Shown: positions 18,441 to 27,441 of the stretch, one piece after another
Layout of the letters: the number at the start of each line of letters is the position of its first letter
Numbering within the stretch: position 1 is the first letter of the stretch
Assembly: GCF_023241715.1 (NCBI RefSeq)
Contig: NZ_JALQCW010000002.1
Location: 62,001-126,000, forward strand
Source: Pseudomonas morbosilactucae
Lineage (GTDB): Bacteria; Pseudomonadota; Gammaproteobacteria; Pseudomonadales; Pseudomonadaceae
Length of the DNA stretch: 64,000 nt
Reading direction: 5' to 3'
Position numbers and translations under genes: made by a program
Notes under the pieces: generated by a model
What the model was told of the DNA's origin: nothing
Databases searched by the model: none
Seen by the model: the letters and a program-made list of their open reading frames with translations, nothing else

Positions 18441-19337
18441 ATGCCCAAACTGTCGCGCACCCCGTCCCCCGCTGTTGCCCTGTGCTCCACCATTGCCCTG
18501 TGCCTCGCCGCGACGTCGGCCCAGGCCCTGGAAATCAGTGCCGGGGACTATGAACCGCTGCCGCCGGATGCCAATGCCCTGCTGCTGTACCTGCAACACG
18601 CGCAAAGCTCGGACTTCTACCAGAACGGCGACAAGGTCTCGGACCGCTTCAAGCTCAAGACTGATGTCAGCCTGCTGCGTTACATCCACGCCTTCAATGT
18701 CGGCGACAACGTCTCGGTGGAACCGCAGTTCATCCTGCCGTACGGCCACCTGCACGCGTCCGGCGACGCCAGCGCCCTGGGCCAGACCACCGGCGTGGGT
18801 GACCTGATCCTCGGGGTGCCGGTGAAGTGGACCCTGGACACCGCGCACAAGGACGTGGTTTCCATCGCACCCTTTGTCTACCTGCCCACCGGCAGCTACG
18901 ACCGTGACGACGCCCTGAACCTGGGGGAAAACCGTTGGCGCCTGTTGCTGCAAGCGGTGTACATCCACCACTTCGATGAGCATTGGGCCCTGGACACCGC
19001 GGCGGATGTGTCCTGGTTCAGCCACAACAACGACTTCGGCCCCGCCGGCGTGACCCAGAAGCAACAGGCGCGCTACGAATACCAGGCCCACCTGAGCTAC
19101 AAACTCTCGCCCCAGACCCGGGTGGCGGTCGGCGTCGGCCGCATTGAAGGCGCGCAAAGCACGGTGGCCGGCGCCGACCAGGACGACCGCCTCGGCACCA
19201 CCTACGTGCGCGGCATGCTGACCCAGATGCTCACGCCGTCGGTGCAGGTGCAGGTCGAGCTGGGCCGCGACATCCAGGTGGAACAGGGCTTCAAGGAACA
19301 GGCCCGGCTCAACCTGCGCCTGGCCAAACTGTTCTGA
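18441..19337 (+). CDS. outer-membrane protein, phenol_MetA_deg (transporter) family
   Basis: 298 residues with a signal peptide (hydrophobic ~13-29, cleavage near AQALE) and beta-rich repeats ending in the aromatic LRLAKLF, typical of an outer-membrane barrel. The internal pattern TTGVGDLILGVPVKWTL and VSIAPFVYLPTGSYD is that of the MetA-pathway phenol degradation/transporter-like family that accompanies many aromatic or nitrile catabolism operons. It follows the aldoxime dehydratase by 78 nt on the same strand and probably aids uptake of hydrophobic substrate. A specific substrate is not known. Confidence 0.8.
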   Translation: MPKLSRTPSPAVALCSTIALCLAATSAQALEISAGDYEPLPPDANALLLYLQHAQSSDFYQNGDKVSDRFKLKTDVSLLRYIHAFNVGDNVSVEPQFILPYGHLHASGDASALGQTTGVGDLILGVPVKWTLDTAHKDVVSIAPFVYLPTGSYDRDDALNLGENRWRLLLQAVYIHHFDEHWALDTAADVSWFSHNNDFGPAGVTQKQQARYEYQAHLSYKLSPQTRVAVGVGRIEGAQSTVAGADQDDRLGTTYVRGMLTQMLTPSVQVQVELGRDIQVEQGFKEQARLNLRLAKLF

Positions 19338-19345
19338 CGGCCCCA

Positions 19346-19370
19346 CGCGCCCGGGTTTGGCCCGGGTGCG
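19346..19370 (+). terminator. GC-rich hairpin upstream of the TonB receptor gene
   Basis: CGCGCCCGGG / CCCGGGTGCG (10 bp with one G-U pair, 5-nt loop) lies 9 nt after the outer-membrane protein stop. It probably ends the aldoxime operon, leaving the TonB receptor under its own promoter. Confidence 0.5.
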
Positions 19371-19476
19371 CCGATGCGCCTGCCACCCGGCGTCCTGCTC
19401 TTCTGTATGATGGCGGCCCCCGGCGCCCCCTGCTCGGGCCCGGCCCCGACCCGGATGGCATTTCAAGGAGCGTTGC

Positions 19477-21642
19477 ATGGCTATGTTTGACCGGACTTCC
19501 CTGGCGGCACGGACCGCCCCCCGGTTCGCGTTCAACCTATTGACCCTGGCCCTGCTTGGCGCCACCCCCGAACTGCGGGCCGACACCCAGGAGCTGCCGG
19601 CCACCGCCGTGGTCGGCGACGACACCTCCACCAGCTACCGGGCCGAGAGCACCACGCTCAGCGGTTTCGGCGACGCGCCGCTGCTCGACACCCCGGCGTC
19701 CATCGCGGTGATCAACGACGCCCAGATCAAGGACCAGCAGGCACGCCTGCTCAGCGAGGTGCTGAAAAACGACGCCTCGGTGGGCGACAGCTATGCGCCG
19801 GTGGGTTACTACGAGAATTTCGTGGTCCGCGGTTTTTCCCTGAACGCCGCCAGCAGCTACAAGATCAACGGCCGGACCATCGCCGGCGAACAGAACGTGG
19901 CCCTGGAAAACAAGCAGCGGGTGGAACTGCTCAAGGGCTTGTCGGGCATGCAAAGCGGCATCAGCGAACCCGGCGGCCTGGTCAACTACGTGACCAAGCG
20001 CCCGGCCGAGGTGCGCTCGGTGACCCTGTCCACCGACGACCGCGGCAGCGGCTACCTGGCCACCGATGTCGGCGGCTGGTTCGGCGCCGAACAGCAACTG
20101 GGGCTGCGAGTCAACCTGGCCCACGAAGACCTGCATTCCTATGTGGAACACGCCAACGGCCAGCGGGACTTCGCCTCCATCGCCCTGGACTGGAACATCA
20201 GCCCCGACGCCCTGCTGCAACTGGACGCCGAGTACCAGGCCAAGGAGCAACGCTCGGTGCCGGGCTACCAATTGCTCGGCGGCAACGAACTGCCGCACCA
20301 CGCCTCGCCGAAAAAACTCCTGGCCCACCAGAGCGGTTCCAAGCCGGTGAGCAGCGATGCACTGAACCTCAACGGCCTGTTCCAGTACCGCTTCAACGAA
20401 CAGTGGCAAGGCAGCCTCAGCGCCGCCCGCAGCCAGGTGGTGATCGACGACTACAGCTCCTTTGCCTGGGGCGGCGGCGGTGCGCTGGGCAACAGCTTCA
20501 GCCCTGAAGGCAACTACGACATCTACGACTTCCGCAGCCCCGACGACACCCGGCGCAACGACGAACTCCAGGCCAGTCTCGACGGGCGCTTCAGCACCGG
20601 TTCCCTGGAGCACCAGTTGACCCTGGGTACCAGCGCCTCGCGCCGGGTGGTGGACAAGCGCAAGGACGTCAACGAATGGCTCGGCAGCGGCAACATCTAC
20701 AGCGAACCCGAGGACCTGGCCCGCTACAGCGGTGCCCTCAACCCTTCCCACCGGCGCCTGGACAGCCGCCAGTACGGGCTGTTCGCCAATGACCTGATCA
20801 GCTTCAACGAACAGTGGCAGACCCTGATCGGCGGCCGCGAAGTGCGCCTCGACGAGGAAGCCTTCGATGAGCAAGGCCAGAGCGACCGCCACACCCAACG
20901 CTATGTGTTCCTGCCGCAAGCGGCGCTGATCTACAAGCCGTTGGCCAACCTGTCGCTGTACACCCGCTACAGCAAGGGCCTGTCCCTGGGCGGCACGGCG
21001 CCGTGGTTTGCCAGCAACCCGGGGCAGATGCTTGCGCCCACGGTGTCGCGGCAGATCGAGGCCGGGGTCAAGTACGACTGGCAACGCCTGAGCCTGGCTG
21101 CCGCACTGTTCCAGATGCGCCAGGCCAACCAGTACGCCAGGCCCGATGACGCCGGGGTCTTCACTTACGTGCAGCAAGGCGAGCAGAAAAACACCGGGCT
21201 GGAGCTCTCGGCCAACGGCTGGGCGACCCAGCGCCTGCAGGTCTCGGCCAGCGTCGCGGCGATCCGTGCCCGGGTCAGCGGCAGCGGCACCGCGGCCTAT
21301 GAAGGCCACCAGGCGCTCAACGTGCCCAAGCTGCGGGCCAGCCTCTACGGCGACTACGCCCTGCCCGGCTTCGACGGCCTGGCCTTGCTCGGCGGGGTGC
21401 AATACAGCGGCCGCAAATACGCCAACCGCCAGGGCGAGGTGCAGACCGGCGCCTACGCCATCTTCAATGTGGGCAGCCGCTACAGCACACGAATCGAGGG
21501 CTACGACACGGTGTTCCGGTTGACCGTGGACAACCTGTTCGACAAGCGTTACTGGCGGGACGTGGGCGAGTACTTGGGCGATGGCTACCTGTTCCAGGGC
21601 GCACCGTTGAGCGCACGCCTGAGCGCCACCATCGACTTCTGA
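19477..21642 (+). CDS. TonB-dependent siderophore receptor family protein
   Basis: 721 residues. Signal peptide ends near ELRADTQ. The plug domain (~45-180) includes LLDTPASIAVINDAQIKDQQARLLSEVLKND and VRGFSLNAASSYKINGRTIAGEQ; the barrel follows, with the C terminus RLSATIDF ending in Phe. A TonB box is likely within QELPATAVVGD. AAGGAG precedes the ATG. FecA-like N-terminal signalling extension is absent, so it is a transport-only receptor. It might supply iron, which the heme dehydratase next door needs, or carry an unrelated ligand; the adjacency is only suggestive. No sigma/anti-sigma pair is nearby. Confidence 0.9.
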   Translation: MAMFDRTSLAARTAPRFAFNLLTLALLGATPELRADTQELPATAVVGDDTSTSYRAESTTLSGFGDAPLLDTPASIAVINDAQIKDQQARLLSEVLKNDASVGDSYAPVGYYENFVVRGFSLNAASSYKINGRTIAGEQNVALENKQRVELLKGLSGMQSGISEPGGLVNYVTKRPAEVRSVTLSTDDRGSGYLATDVGGWFGAEQQLGLRVNLAHEDLHSYVEHANGQRDFASIALDWNISPDALLQLDAEYQAKEQRSVPGYQLLGGNELPHHASPKKLLAHQSGSKPVSSDALNLNGLFQYRFNEQWQGSLSAARSQVVIDDYSSFAWGGGGALGNSFSPEGNYDIYDFRSPDDTRRNDELQASLDGRFSTGSLEHQLTLGTSASRRVVDKRKDVNEWLGSGNIYSEPEDLARYSGALNPSHRRLDSRQYGLFANDLISFNEQWQTLIGGREVRLDEEAFDEQGQSDRHTQRYVFLPQAALIYKPLANLSLYTRYSKGLSLGGTAPWFASNPGQMLAPTVSRQIEAGVKYDWQRLSLAAALFQMRQANQYARPDDAGVFTYVQQGEQKNTGLELSANGWATQRLQVSASVAAIRARVSGSGTAAYEGHQALNVPKLRASLYGDYALPGFDGLALLGGVQYSGRKYANRQGEVQTGAYAIFNVGSRYSTRIEGYDTVFRLTVDNLFDKRYWRDVGEYLGDGYLFQGAPLSARLSATIDF

Positions 21643-21773
21643 CTACCGGGGTTCGACGCGCACCTCGCAACATTCAGTGACACGCCCGCACCAACAAAGT
21701 GCGGGCAGCTATCAAGTTCTGCGTATCGCGGCCGTTACAAACCTGTACCCCCTACAGAAATGGACGCACTGAA

Positions 21774-22433
21774 ATGGATATTAGAACCACGGGCCAGTAC
21801 CGAGTTTCCATGGAATCCCTGGTAGCCCCGTCTTCCAAGACCACCATCAACCAGCCTTCCAACGCCCTAAGCACCAAGCTCGCGGACGCCGCTATCCAGC
21901 AGGCCGCCATGGAAGTCATCGAGCAAGTGGTGCCCAACACCGACACCCGCGAAGTCAAGGAACCCTCGGCCGAGTACGAGGAAAAACAAGCCAACCTGGA
22001 GCTGGTCAACAGCCGCCTCAAGACCTTGTTCGACAACTTCAAGACCACCCTCAAAGACACCAACCCCGACCTGGCCAGCAAGGATTTCGGCTTCAGCGTC
22101 GACGCCAAGGGCGAACTGGTGGTGCTCGACCCTACCGGCAACCTGAGCGCCAAGGACACTGAACAGCTCACCGCTCTGCTCAACAGCGATGAAGCCCTCA
22201 AGGATGTGTCCCAGCAGTTCGTGGAAGCGGCGATCGACTTCGTGAAAATCGACGCCAAGGAAGTCAACAGCCTCAATCGCCAGTACTTCCTGACCCAGGA
22301 AAACTTTGCCAGCACCATTAACCTGGCGACCTTGAACCTCGACGAAAACGCCAAGGGTTCCAAGGAAGGCAAGTTCTCCCAGCAACTGTTGAGCAAGGGC
22401 GAGTGGGCACCGCTGATCCGCGAAAAAGTCTGA
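21774..22433 (+). CDS. hypothetical protein, acidic helical
   Basis: 219 residues from ATG 21774 (MDIRTTGQYRVSMESL). I do not recognise a family. The sequence is soluble, acidic, without signal peptide or membrane segments. The first ~50 residues are Ser/Thr/Ala-rich and look flexible; the remainder is helical with a middle part (LASKDFGFSVDAKGELVVLD) that is beta-like. The 5' region is reminiscent of small secreted or flagellum-adjacent proteins, but no motif supports it. It lies between the TonB receptor and a convergent hydrolase and has its own terminator-like hairpin. Confidence 0.75.
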   Translation: MDIRTTGQYRVSMESLVAPSSKTTINQPSNALSTKLADAAIQQAAMEVIEQVVPNTDTREVKEPSAEYEEKQANLELVNSRLKTLFDNFKTTLKDTNPDLASKDFGFSVDAKGELVVLDPTGNLSAKDTEQLTALLNSDEALKDVSQQFVEAAIDFVKIDAKEVNSLNRQYFLTQENFASTINLATLNLDENAKGSKEGKFSQQLLSKGEWAPLIREKV

Positions 22434-22450
22434 CCGCAGCCCCTACGCGA

Positions 22451-22481
22451 CTCCAGGACCAGCGCCCGCTGGGGCCTGGAG
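22451..22481 (+). terminator. stem-loop after the hypothetical gene
   Basis: CTCCAGG / CCTGGAG (outer 7 bp) enclosing CCAGC / GCTGG (inner 5 bp), 17 nt after the stop. A two-part stem without T-run, probably a weak terminator. Confidence 0.5.
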
Positions 22482-22589
22482 TGCGCCGCGTGACCGTCCC
22501 CTAGCAGCCCCCGACGCCCGGGCCTGCATCGAGCAACACCTCAAGCACATCTGGCACGCCTCTCCCCCTTCCGCGCTGAACCGCCCCGG

Positions 22590-23201
22590 CTAACGCGCCA
22601 GGTGGGCGTCGATCAGCGGCGCGATGTCATCGGCCAGCGTGCAACCCAGATCATGATCGCCGCCGGCCAGCACCCGCAGCTCAGCCCGTGGCAACAGGGC
22701 CGCCAGACGCTGACCCGCAGCCACCGGGCTGAGGGGGTCGGCGTCGCCCCAGAGCAACAGGCTCGGTGCCTGCACGCTGCCCAGGCGGTCGCTGAGGTCG
22801 ACCTGATAATCGGCGAACCAGTGGGGCAGCGCCGGGTAGCCGGCGCGATAGCCCTCCCGCCAGTCCTCGGCGGCCAGATCGCTCATATCCAGGCCGCCCG
22901 AGGTCACCGTCAGCACCAGGTGCGTCACCCACTGCGGCCGCTGCAAGGCCGCCAACAACGCGATCACCCCGCCCATGGACTGACCGATCAATGCCGTCGG
23001 CCGATCAATCTGCGCCACCACCCGCGCCACCAGGTCATCGATACCGTTCACTGCTGCCTCCGCAGGCACCGAGCCGAACCCCGGCCAGCCGACGTGCACG
23101 CGTTCCGCAGGGTGTGCAAGGCGCTGGGCCACCGGCTCCCAGAAGTGGGTATTACCCGAGGCTCCCGGGAGGAACAGCAGTTGTTTTGGCATGGGATTCA
23201 T
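22590..23201 (-). CDS. alpha/beta hydrolase
   Basis: 203 residues (start ATG 23201, MNPMPKQLLFLPGASGNTHFW; a second ATG three codons later). Nucleophile Ser in ALIGQSMGGVIAL, acid Asp in LLWGDADPLSP and His in LAGGDHDLGCTL complete a hydrolase triad; the oxyanion region is LPGASGNT. The length is short, with a minimal cap. Function: esterase or lipase-like hydrolysis of an unknown ester. The stop of the TPM-domain gene is 54 nt upstream on the same strand. Confidence 0.85.
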   Translation of the reverse strand: MNPMPKQLLFLPGASGNTHFWEPVAQRLAHPAERVHVGWPGFGSVPAEAAVNGIDDLVARVVAQIDRPTALIGQSMGGVIALLAALQRPQWVTHLVLTVTSGGLDMSDLAAEDWREGYRAGYPALPHWFADYQVDLSDRLGSVQAPSLLLWGDADPLSPVAAGQRLAALLPRAELRVLAGGDHDLGCTLADDIAPLIDAHLAR

Positions 23202-23254
23202 CCGATCAATCGCGGCAAGGGGCCGCCCCCGATGCTGGCTGACAGGCTGCGGGC

Positions 23255-24496
23255 TCACCAACTCCCCGAAGACCCGCCGCCACCGCTGGAGCCGCCGCCC
23301 CCGGAAGAGCTGCTGGAGCTCGAACTGGAACTCGAGCCCGAGCTGGACCCTGAGCTTGAGGAATCATCCGAGCCGGAGCCGGAGGAGCCTTTGCCCATCA
23401 GGAAGATGAAGAACGCGACAATGGAGCAGAACGGCAGGACCACCACCCAAGCCATCGCGCCGTTGCGTAACATGCTCAAGAAGCCCAGCACCAGGTAAAC
23501 CCCGAGCAGGATCCACAGGCGAATGAAAAAGCTGGCACGGTCGTTTTCGTAGGTGTTGCGCATGATCCGATACAACAACCAGTACCCGCCGATCAGCATC
23601 AGCCCGGCCAGCGGCAGCACCAGGCCATAGATAAAGGACACGCCGCCCACAAAGTGATTGATCAGGGTCAGCACGCCGATGTAGGCCAGCAAGCCGAGCA
23701 CGGCGAAGAACAGTTTGGGCGCCTGCCACAGACCGGCAAAGGTGGCGCCGCCCACCAGCATGCACACCGGCACCAGCAGCAACAGCGCCGGCCAATCCTT
23801 GCCCCCCACCAGCAGCACCGACCCGACAGTCATCGCCAACACCGCAAACAGGGCCCAGCGCCAGGACAATTTGCCCGCCGCCAGCAACGGCCCGGCAATA
23901 GCGCCAAGGACAATCGCCAGGATCACCGCATACAGGGTCTTCGGCAGGGGCTCGGGGGCCACCTCGGGCAACTCGCCGCCCTCCACCAGCAACACCAAGG
24001 CGTTGACCGCCAGTTCGATGCCGCCGGCAAAGTCGCCCTGGCGGAACGCGGGGGTCATGTGTTCACGGATGATTCGGTCGGCCAACAGGTCGGTGACCAC
24101 CCCTTCGAGGCCATAACCGACTTCGATGCGCATCTTGCGATCATCCTTGGCCACCAACAGCAGCACGCCGTCGTTGATGTCCTTGCGCCCCAGTTGCCAG
24201 GCGCGGAACAGGGTATTGGCGTAATCCTCGATGCTCTGCCCATCGGTGCTGGACACCAGCATCACGGCGACCTGCGCGCCCTTGCGTTGTTCCAGGGCGG
24301 CGAGCTGCTGGGACAGACGCTCGCGGGTGGCGGCATCCAGGGTCTGGGTCAGGTCGATGACCCGCTGGTTCAACGGCACATTGGCCAGGCCCGGGGGCGG
24401 CGCGCTGTCCGCCAGCGCCAAGGTCGCGGTGAGCCACGCACCGAGAAAAACCGCCAGCCACCCTAAACGGGAGTGCCGTAGAAAAAGCGCCATCAT
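23255..24496 (-). CDS. TPM-domain membrane protein with Ser/Gly tail (YgcG family)
   Basis: 413 residues from ATG 24496 (a second ATG lies at 24520). Signal peptide ~10-32, then a TPM domain (~40-170: VNPLNQRVIDLTQTLD-type opening NVPLNQRVIDLTQTLD, DGVLLLVAKDDRKMRIEVGYGLEGVVTD), followed by about six hydrophobic segments and a ~50-residue C-terminal tail almost entirely Ser and Gly ending GSSGSW. YgcG/TPM proteins are thought to be membrane-quality or stress factors in bacteria. The tail is longer than usual and encoded by imperfect codons, not by a simple DNA repeat. Overlaps no neighbour. Confidence 0.85.
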   Translation of the reverse strand: MMALFLRHSRLGWLAVFLGAWLTATLALADSAPPPGLANVPLNQRVIDLTQTLDAATRERLSQQLAALEQRKGAQVAVMLVSSTDGQSIEDYANTLFRAWQLGRKDINDGVLLLVAKDDRKMRIEVGYGLEGVVTDLLADRIIREHMTPAFRQGDFAGGIELAVNALVLLVEGGELPEVAPEPLPKTLYAVILAIVLGAIAGPLLAAGKLSWRWALFAVLAMTVGSVLLVGGKDWPALLLLVPVCMLVGGATFAGLWQAPKLFFAVLGLLAYIGVLTLINHFVGGVSFIYGLVLPLAGLMLIGGYWLLYRIMRNTYENDRASFFIRLWILLGVYLVLGFLSMLRNGAMAWVVVLPFCSIVAFFIFLMGKGSSGSGSDDSSSSGSSSGSSSSSSSSSSSGGGGSSGGGGSSGSW

Positions 24497-24707
24497 GAGC
24501 CTGTTACCTGAGCTGATCATCCTGAAGGCGCGGACTTTAGCCTATCCGCGCACGTGCCTGCGAACAGATTCGATCGCGGCCAGGGAGTTCCCCGAACACC
24601 GGCCACGCACCACCTCAAGTCGTACGATAACCAGCCGATAGCCTGCCAGTGGCCGCTGCCGAACCCGGTCCTCCTTCATCTGCCCACAGAACAAAAAAGG
24701 CCATCGC

Positions 24708-26333
24708 ATGTTTCTTCGCCAACTGAATATCGCCCCACGCGCCGCCCTGGGTTTCGCTTTGATTGCGGTGTTGGTGGCCCTGCTGGGGGTGTTTGCCCTG
24801 GGCCAGATGTCGAGCATCCGCGACAGCGAGATCGCCGTGGAAAACCAATGGCTGCCGAGCATTCGTGGCGGTGACGAAATCCGCGAGCTGATGCTGCGCA
24901 TTCGCACCATCTCCCTGCGCATGGCCCTGGACCAGGACCCGAAGAACGTTCCTCAGTACCGCAGCCAGATGGACACCCGGGACAAAGAGCTGAGCGAGAA
25001 AATCAGCGCCTACGAGCGCCTGGTCACCACCCCCGAGGCCCGGGCCTTGTATGAGCAGTTCAAGACCACCTTCGCCGCTTACCGCCAGGGCATCGCCCAG
25101 TCCTTCACCCTGGCCGACCAGGGCAAGCGCGACGAGTTGAGCAAACTGCTGCTGGTGGACATGAAGACCGTGGTCGACGGCTCGGGCAAGCAACTGGGCG
25201 ACCTGGCCCAACTGTTCGCCCAGCAAGTGGCCGCCGAGAGTCAGAAATCCGCCGAGCACTATGCCCGCTCGCGGACCATCGTCAGCCTGTTTATCGCCCT
25301 CGCGGCCCTGGCCACAGTGGCCCTGGCCATGCTCCTGACCCGCAGCATCGTGCGCCCCCTGGGCCAGGCCGTGGAAGCCGCGGAAAGCGTGGCCAAGGGC
25401 GACCTGACCCAACCCATCGATACCCACGGCCAGGACGAAGTCAGCCGCTTGCTCAAGGCCCTGGCCAGCATGCAACAGACCCTGCGCGACACGCTGCAGG
25501 GCATCAGCGGTTCCGCCAGCCAACTGGCCAGCGCCGCCGAGGAATTGAACGCGGTGACCCTGGACAGCAGCCAGGGCCTGCAACAGCAAAACAATGAAAT
25601 CGAACAGGCGGCTACGGCGGTCAACCAGATGACCAGCGCCGTGGAAGAAGTGGCGCGCAACGCCGTGTCCACCTCCGATGCCACCCGTCAGTCCAGCGCA
25701 TCGGCCCAGGCCGGCCAGGAGCGGGTCAGCGAAACCGTGGACGCCATCGGTGCCCTGGCCGGTGACGTGCGTCACACCGGCGAACTGGTGCAGTCCCTGG
25801 CCAACCAGTCCCAAGACATCGGCAAAGTGCTGGAGGTAATCCGCGCCATCGCCGAGCAGACCAACCTGCTGGCCCTCAACGCCGCCATCGAAGCCGCCCG
25901 CGCCGGGGAAAGCGGCCGCGGCTTTGCCGTGGTTGCCGACGAAGTACGGGCCCTGGCCCATCGCACCCAGCAGTCCACCCAGGAAATCGAACAGATGGTC
26001 CAGGGCATGCGCGACGGCTCGACCCAGGCCCTGGACTCGATGCAGGCCAGCTCCAACCGCACCGCGCAGACCTTGCAACTGGCGGAGCGGGCTGGTGAAG
26101 CGCTGCAGACCATCACCGCCTCGGTGCATGAAATCCACGAGCGCAACCTGGTGATCGCCAGCGCCGCCGAGGAGCAAGCCCAAGTGGCCCGCGAGGTGGA
26201 TCGCAACCTGGTGAACATCCGCGACCTGTCGGTGCGTTCGTCCGCCGGGGCCAGCCAGACCAGCGCTTCCAGCCACGAACTGGCGCAGCTGGCCAACTCC
26301 CTGAACGCCATGGTGGGCAGCTTCCGCGTCTGA
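24708..26333 (+). CDS. methyl-accepting chemotaxis protein with 4HB-type sensor
   Basis: 541 residues. TM1 ~10-32, four-helix-bundle periplasmic domain (~35-190, with [33 protein letters not shown] leading in), TM2 ~190-212, HAMP ([26 protein letters not shown]) and a signalling domain with the conserved tip [45 protein letters not shown]. The C-terminal ~330 residues are nearly identical in pattern to the MCP at 13470, suggesting paralogues. AAGG precedes the start. Ligand unknown. Confidence 0.92.
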   Translation: MFLRQLNIAPRAALGFALIAVLVALLGVFALGQMSSIRDSEIAVENQWLPSIRGGDEIRELMLRIRTISLRMALDQDPKNVPQYRSQMDTRDKELSEKISAYERLVTTPEARALYEQFKTTFAAYRQGIAQSFTLADQGKRDELSKLLLVDMKTVVDGSGKQLGDLAQLFAQQVAAESQKSAEHYARSRTIVSLFIALAALATVALAMLLTRSIVRPLGQAVEAAESVAKGDLTQPIDTHGQDEVSRLLKALASMQQTLRDTLQGISGSASQLASAAEELNAVTLDSSQGLQQQNNEIEQAATAVNQMTSAVEEVARNAVSTSDATRQSSASAQAGQERVSETVDAIGALAGDVRHTGELVQSLANQSQDIGKVLEVIRAIAEQTNLLALNAAIEAARAGESGRGFAVVADEVRALAHRTQQSTQEIEQMVQGMRDGSTQALDSMQASSNRTAQTLQLAERAGEALQTITASVHEIHERNLVIASAAEEQAQVAREVDRNLVNIRDLSVRSSAGASQTSASSHELAQLANSLNAMVGSFRV

Positions 26334-26350
26334 TTCCGTGGCATAAAGGC

Positions 26351-26396
26351 GGGACGCGGAGCGCCCCGGTCGGCATTCCCACGGCGACCGTGGGAA
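26351..26396. repeat. short interspersed inverted repeats (REP-like)
   Basis: Two adjacent inverted repeats in the MCP/LysR gap: GGGACGC-gga-GCGCCCC (one mismatch) and a perfect 9-bp TTCCCACGG-cga-CCGTGGGAA, followed by CGAG. The CCCACG...CGTGGGAAC core recurs at 29991 and resembles the short extragenic repeats common in the P. fluorescens group. Could also serve as a bidirectional terminator for the convergent genes. Confidence 0.6.
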
Positions 26397-26407
26397 CGAG
26401 AGGCGGT

Positions 26408-27283
26408 CTACAGGCGCTCGCGCAGGAACTCGATCAGGGCCTGCACCGGCCGCGATCCCTGGCGGTGCTGGGGGTAGACCGCCGAGAGCGTCAACGGCTC
26501 GGGGGCAAAGTCTTCCAGCACCGGCACCAACCGCCCGTCCTGCAACGCCTCGCCGACAATAAAGGTCGGCAGGTAGGTGATGCCCAGCCCGGCAATCGCC
26601 GCGTCTTTCAACACCTCGCCGTTATTCACCCGCATGCGCCCGCTGACATTGATCGGCACGGGCTTGCCCTTGACCTGAAAGCGCCATTGCACCTGCCGCC
26701 CGTGGCCGTAAGGCAGGCAGTCGTGACTGCTCACTTCCTCGGGCAACTGGGGCACGCCGCGCCGGGCCAGGTAATCAGGGCTGGCGCAGTACACCCGCTG
26801 GATACTGGCGATGCGCCGGGCAATCAGGGTCGAATCCTCCAGCACGCCGATACGCAGCACCAGGTCGTAGCCTTCGCTGATCAGGTCCACCGGGCGGTCG
26901 CTCAGGTCCACTTCCACCGAGACCTGCGGGTAGCGCTGCAGAAACTGCGGCAGCAGGCAGCCCAGGTGCGCCAGGGCAAACGACAGCGGCGCGCTCAAGC
27001 GAAGGGTGCCCCGGGGTTCGCTGTTCTGCCCGGCGATGCCCTGCTCCACCTGCTCCACTTCGCTCAGCAGGCGCAAGGCCGACTCGTAGTAGCTCTGCCC
27101 CAGGGGCGTGACGTCCAGGCGCCGGGTCGAGCGATTGAGCAACCGCACGCCCAGGCGCTCTTCGAGCTGGATCAGGCGGCGGCTGACAAACTGCTTGGAC
27201 AACCCCAGTTGATCGGCCGCGTGGGTAAAACTGCCGGACTCCATCACCTGGCAAAAAATGCGCATGTCTTCAAACGGGTTCAT
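26408..27283 (-). CDS. LysR family transcriptional regulator (CrgA/DsdC-like)
   Basis: 291 residues. The HTH reads MNPFEDMRIFCQVMESGSFTHAADQLGLSKQFVSRRLIQLEERLGVRLLNRSTRRLDVTPLG; the effector domain follows (RGTLRLSAPLSFA...PVDLISEGYDLVLRIGVL) in the form seen for CrgA-type LysRs. GAGG seven bases before the ATG at 27283 fixes the start. It is divergent from the HSL-type hydrolase gene at 27442 and probably regulates it. Confidence 0.92.
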   Translation of the reverse strand: MNPFEDMRIFCQVMESGSFTHAADQLGLSKQFVSRRLIQLEERLGVRLLNRSTRRLDVTPLGQSYYESALRLLSEVEQVEQGIAGQNSEPRGTLRLSAPLSFALAHLGCLLPQFLQRYPQVSVEVDLSDRPVDLISEGYDLVLRIGVLEDSTLIARRIASIQRVYCASPDYLARRGVPQLPEEVSSHDCLPYGHGRQVQWRFQVKGKPVPINVSGRMRVNNGEVLKDAAIAGLGITYLPTFIVGEALQDGRLVPVLEDFAPEPLTLSAVYPQHRQGSRPVQALIEFLRERL

Positions 27284-27441
27284 TGTCACGCCTCAGTTGA
27301 CAGTCAAACGCTTTATAGCGGCTTTTTCTCATTTAGGCACCAGATTAATCTGAGCACAGGTTGCAGCTGAGGCCGTTAAGCCACAGCGCAACCCATTGAA
27401 TTCGAAACTAAAAACTCAATTAATCGAAAAGGATCGCCACC

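Noticed and set aside
17304..21402. 775- and 621-codon minus-strand open frames
   Set aside because: Antisense to the aldoxime dehydratase, outer-membrane protein and TonB receptor; composition rich in His, Gln and Gly with no known domain.
24615..26276. 553-codon minus-strand frame across the second MCP
   Set aside because: Shadow of the MCP signalling domain, with no start context and no family signature.
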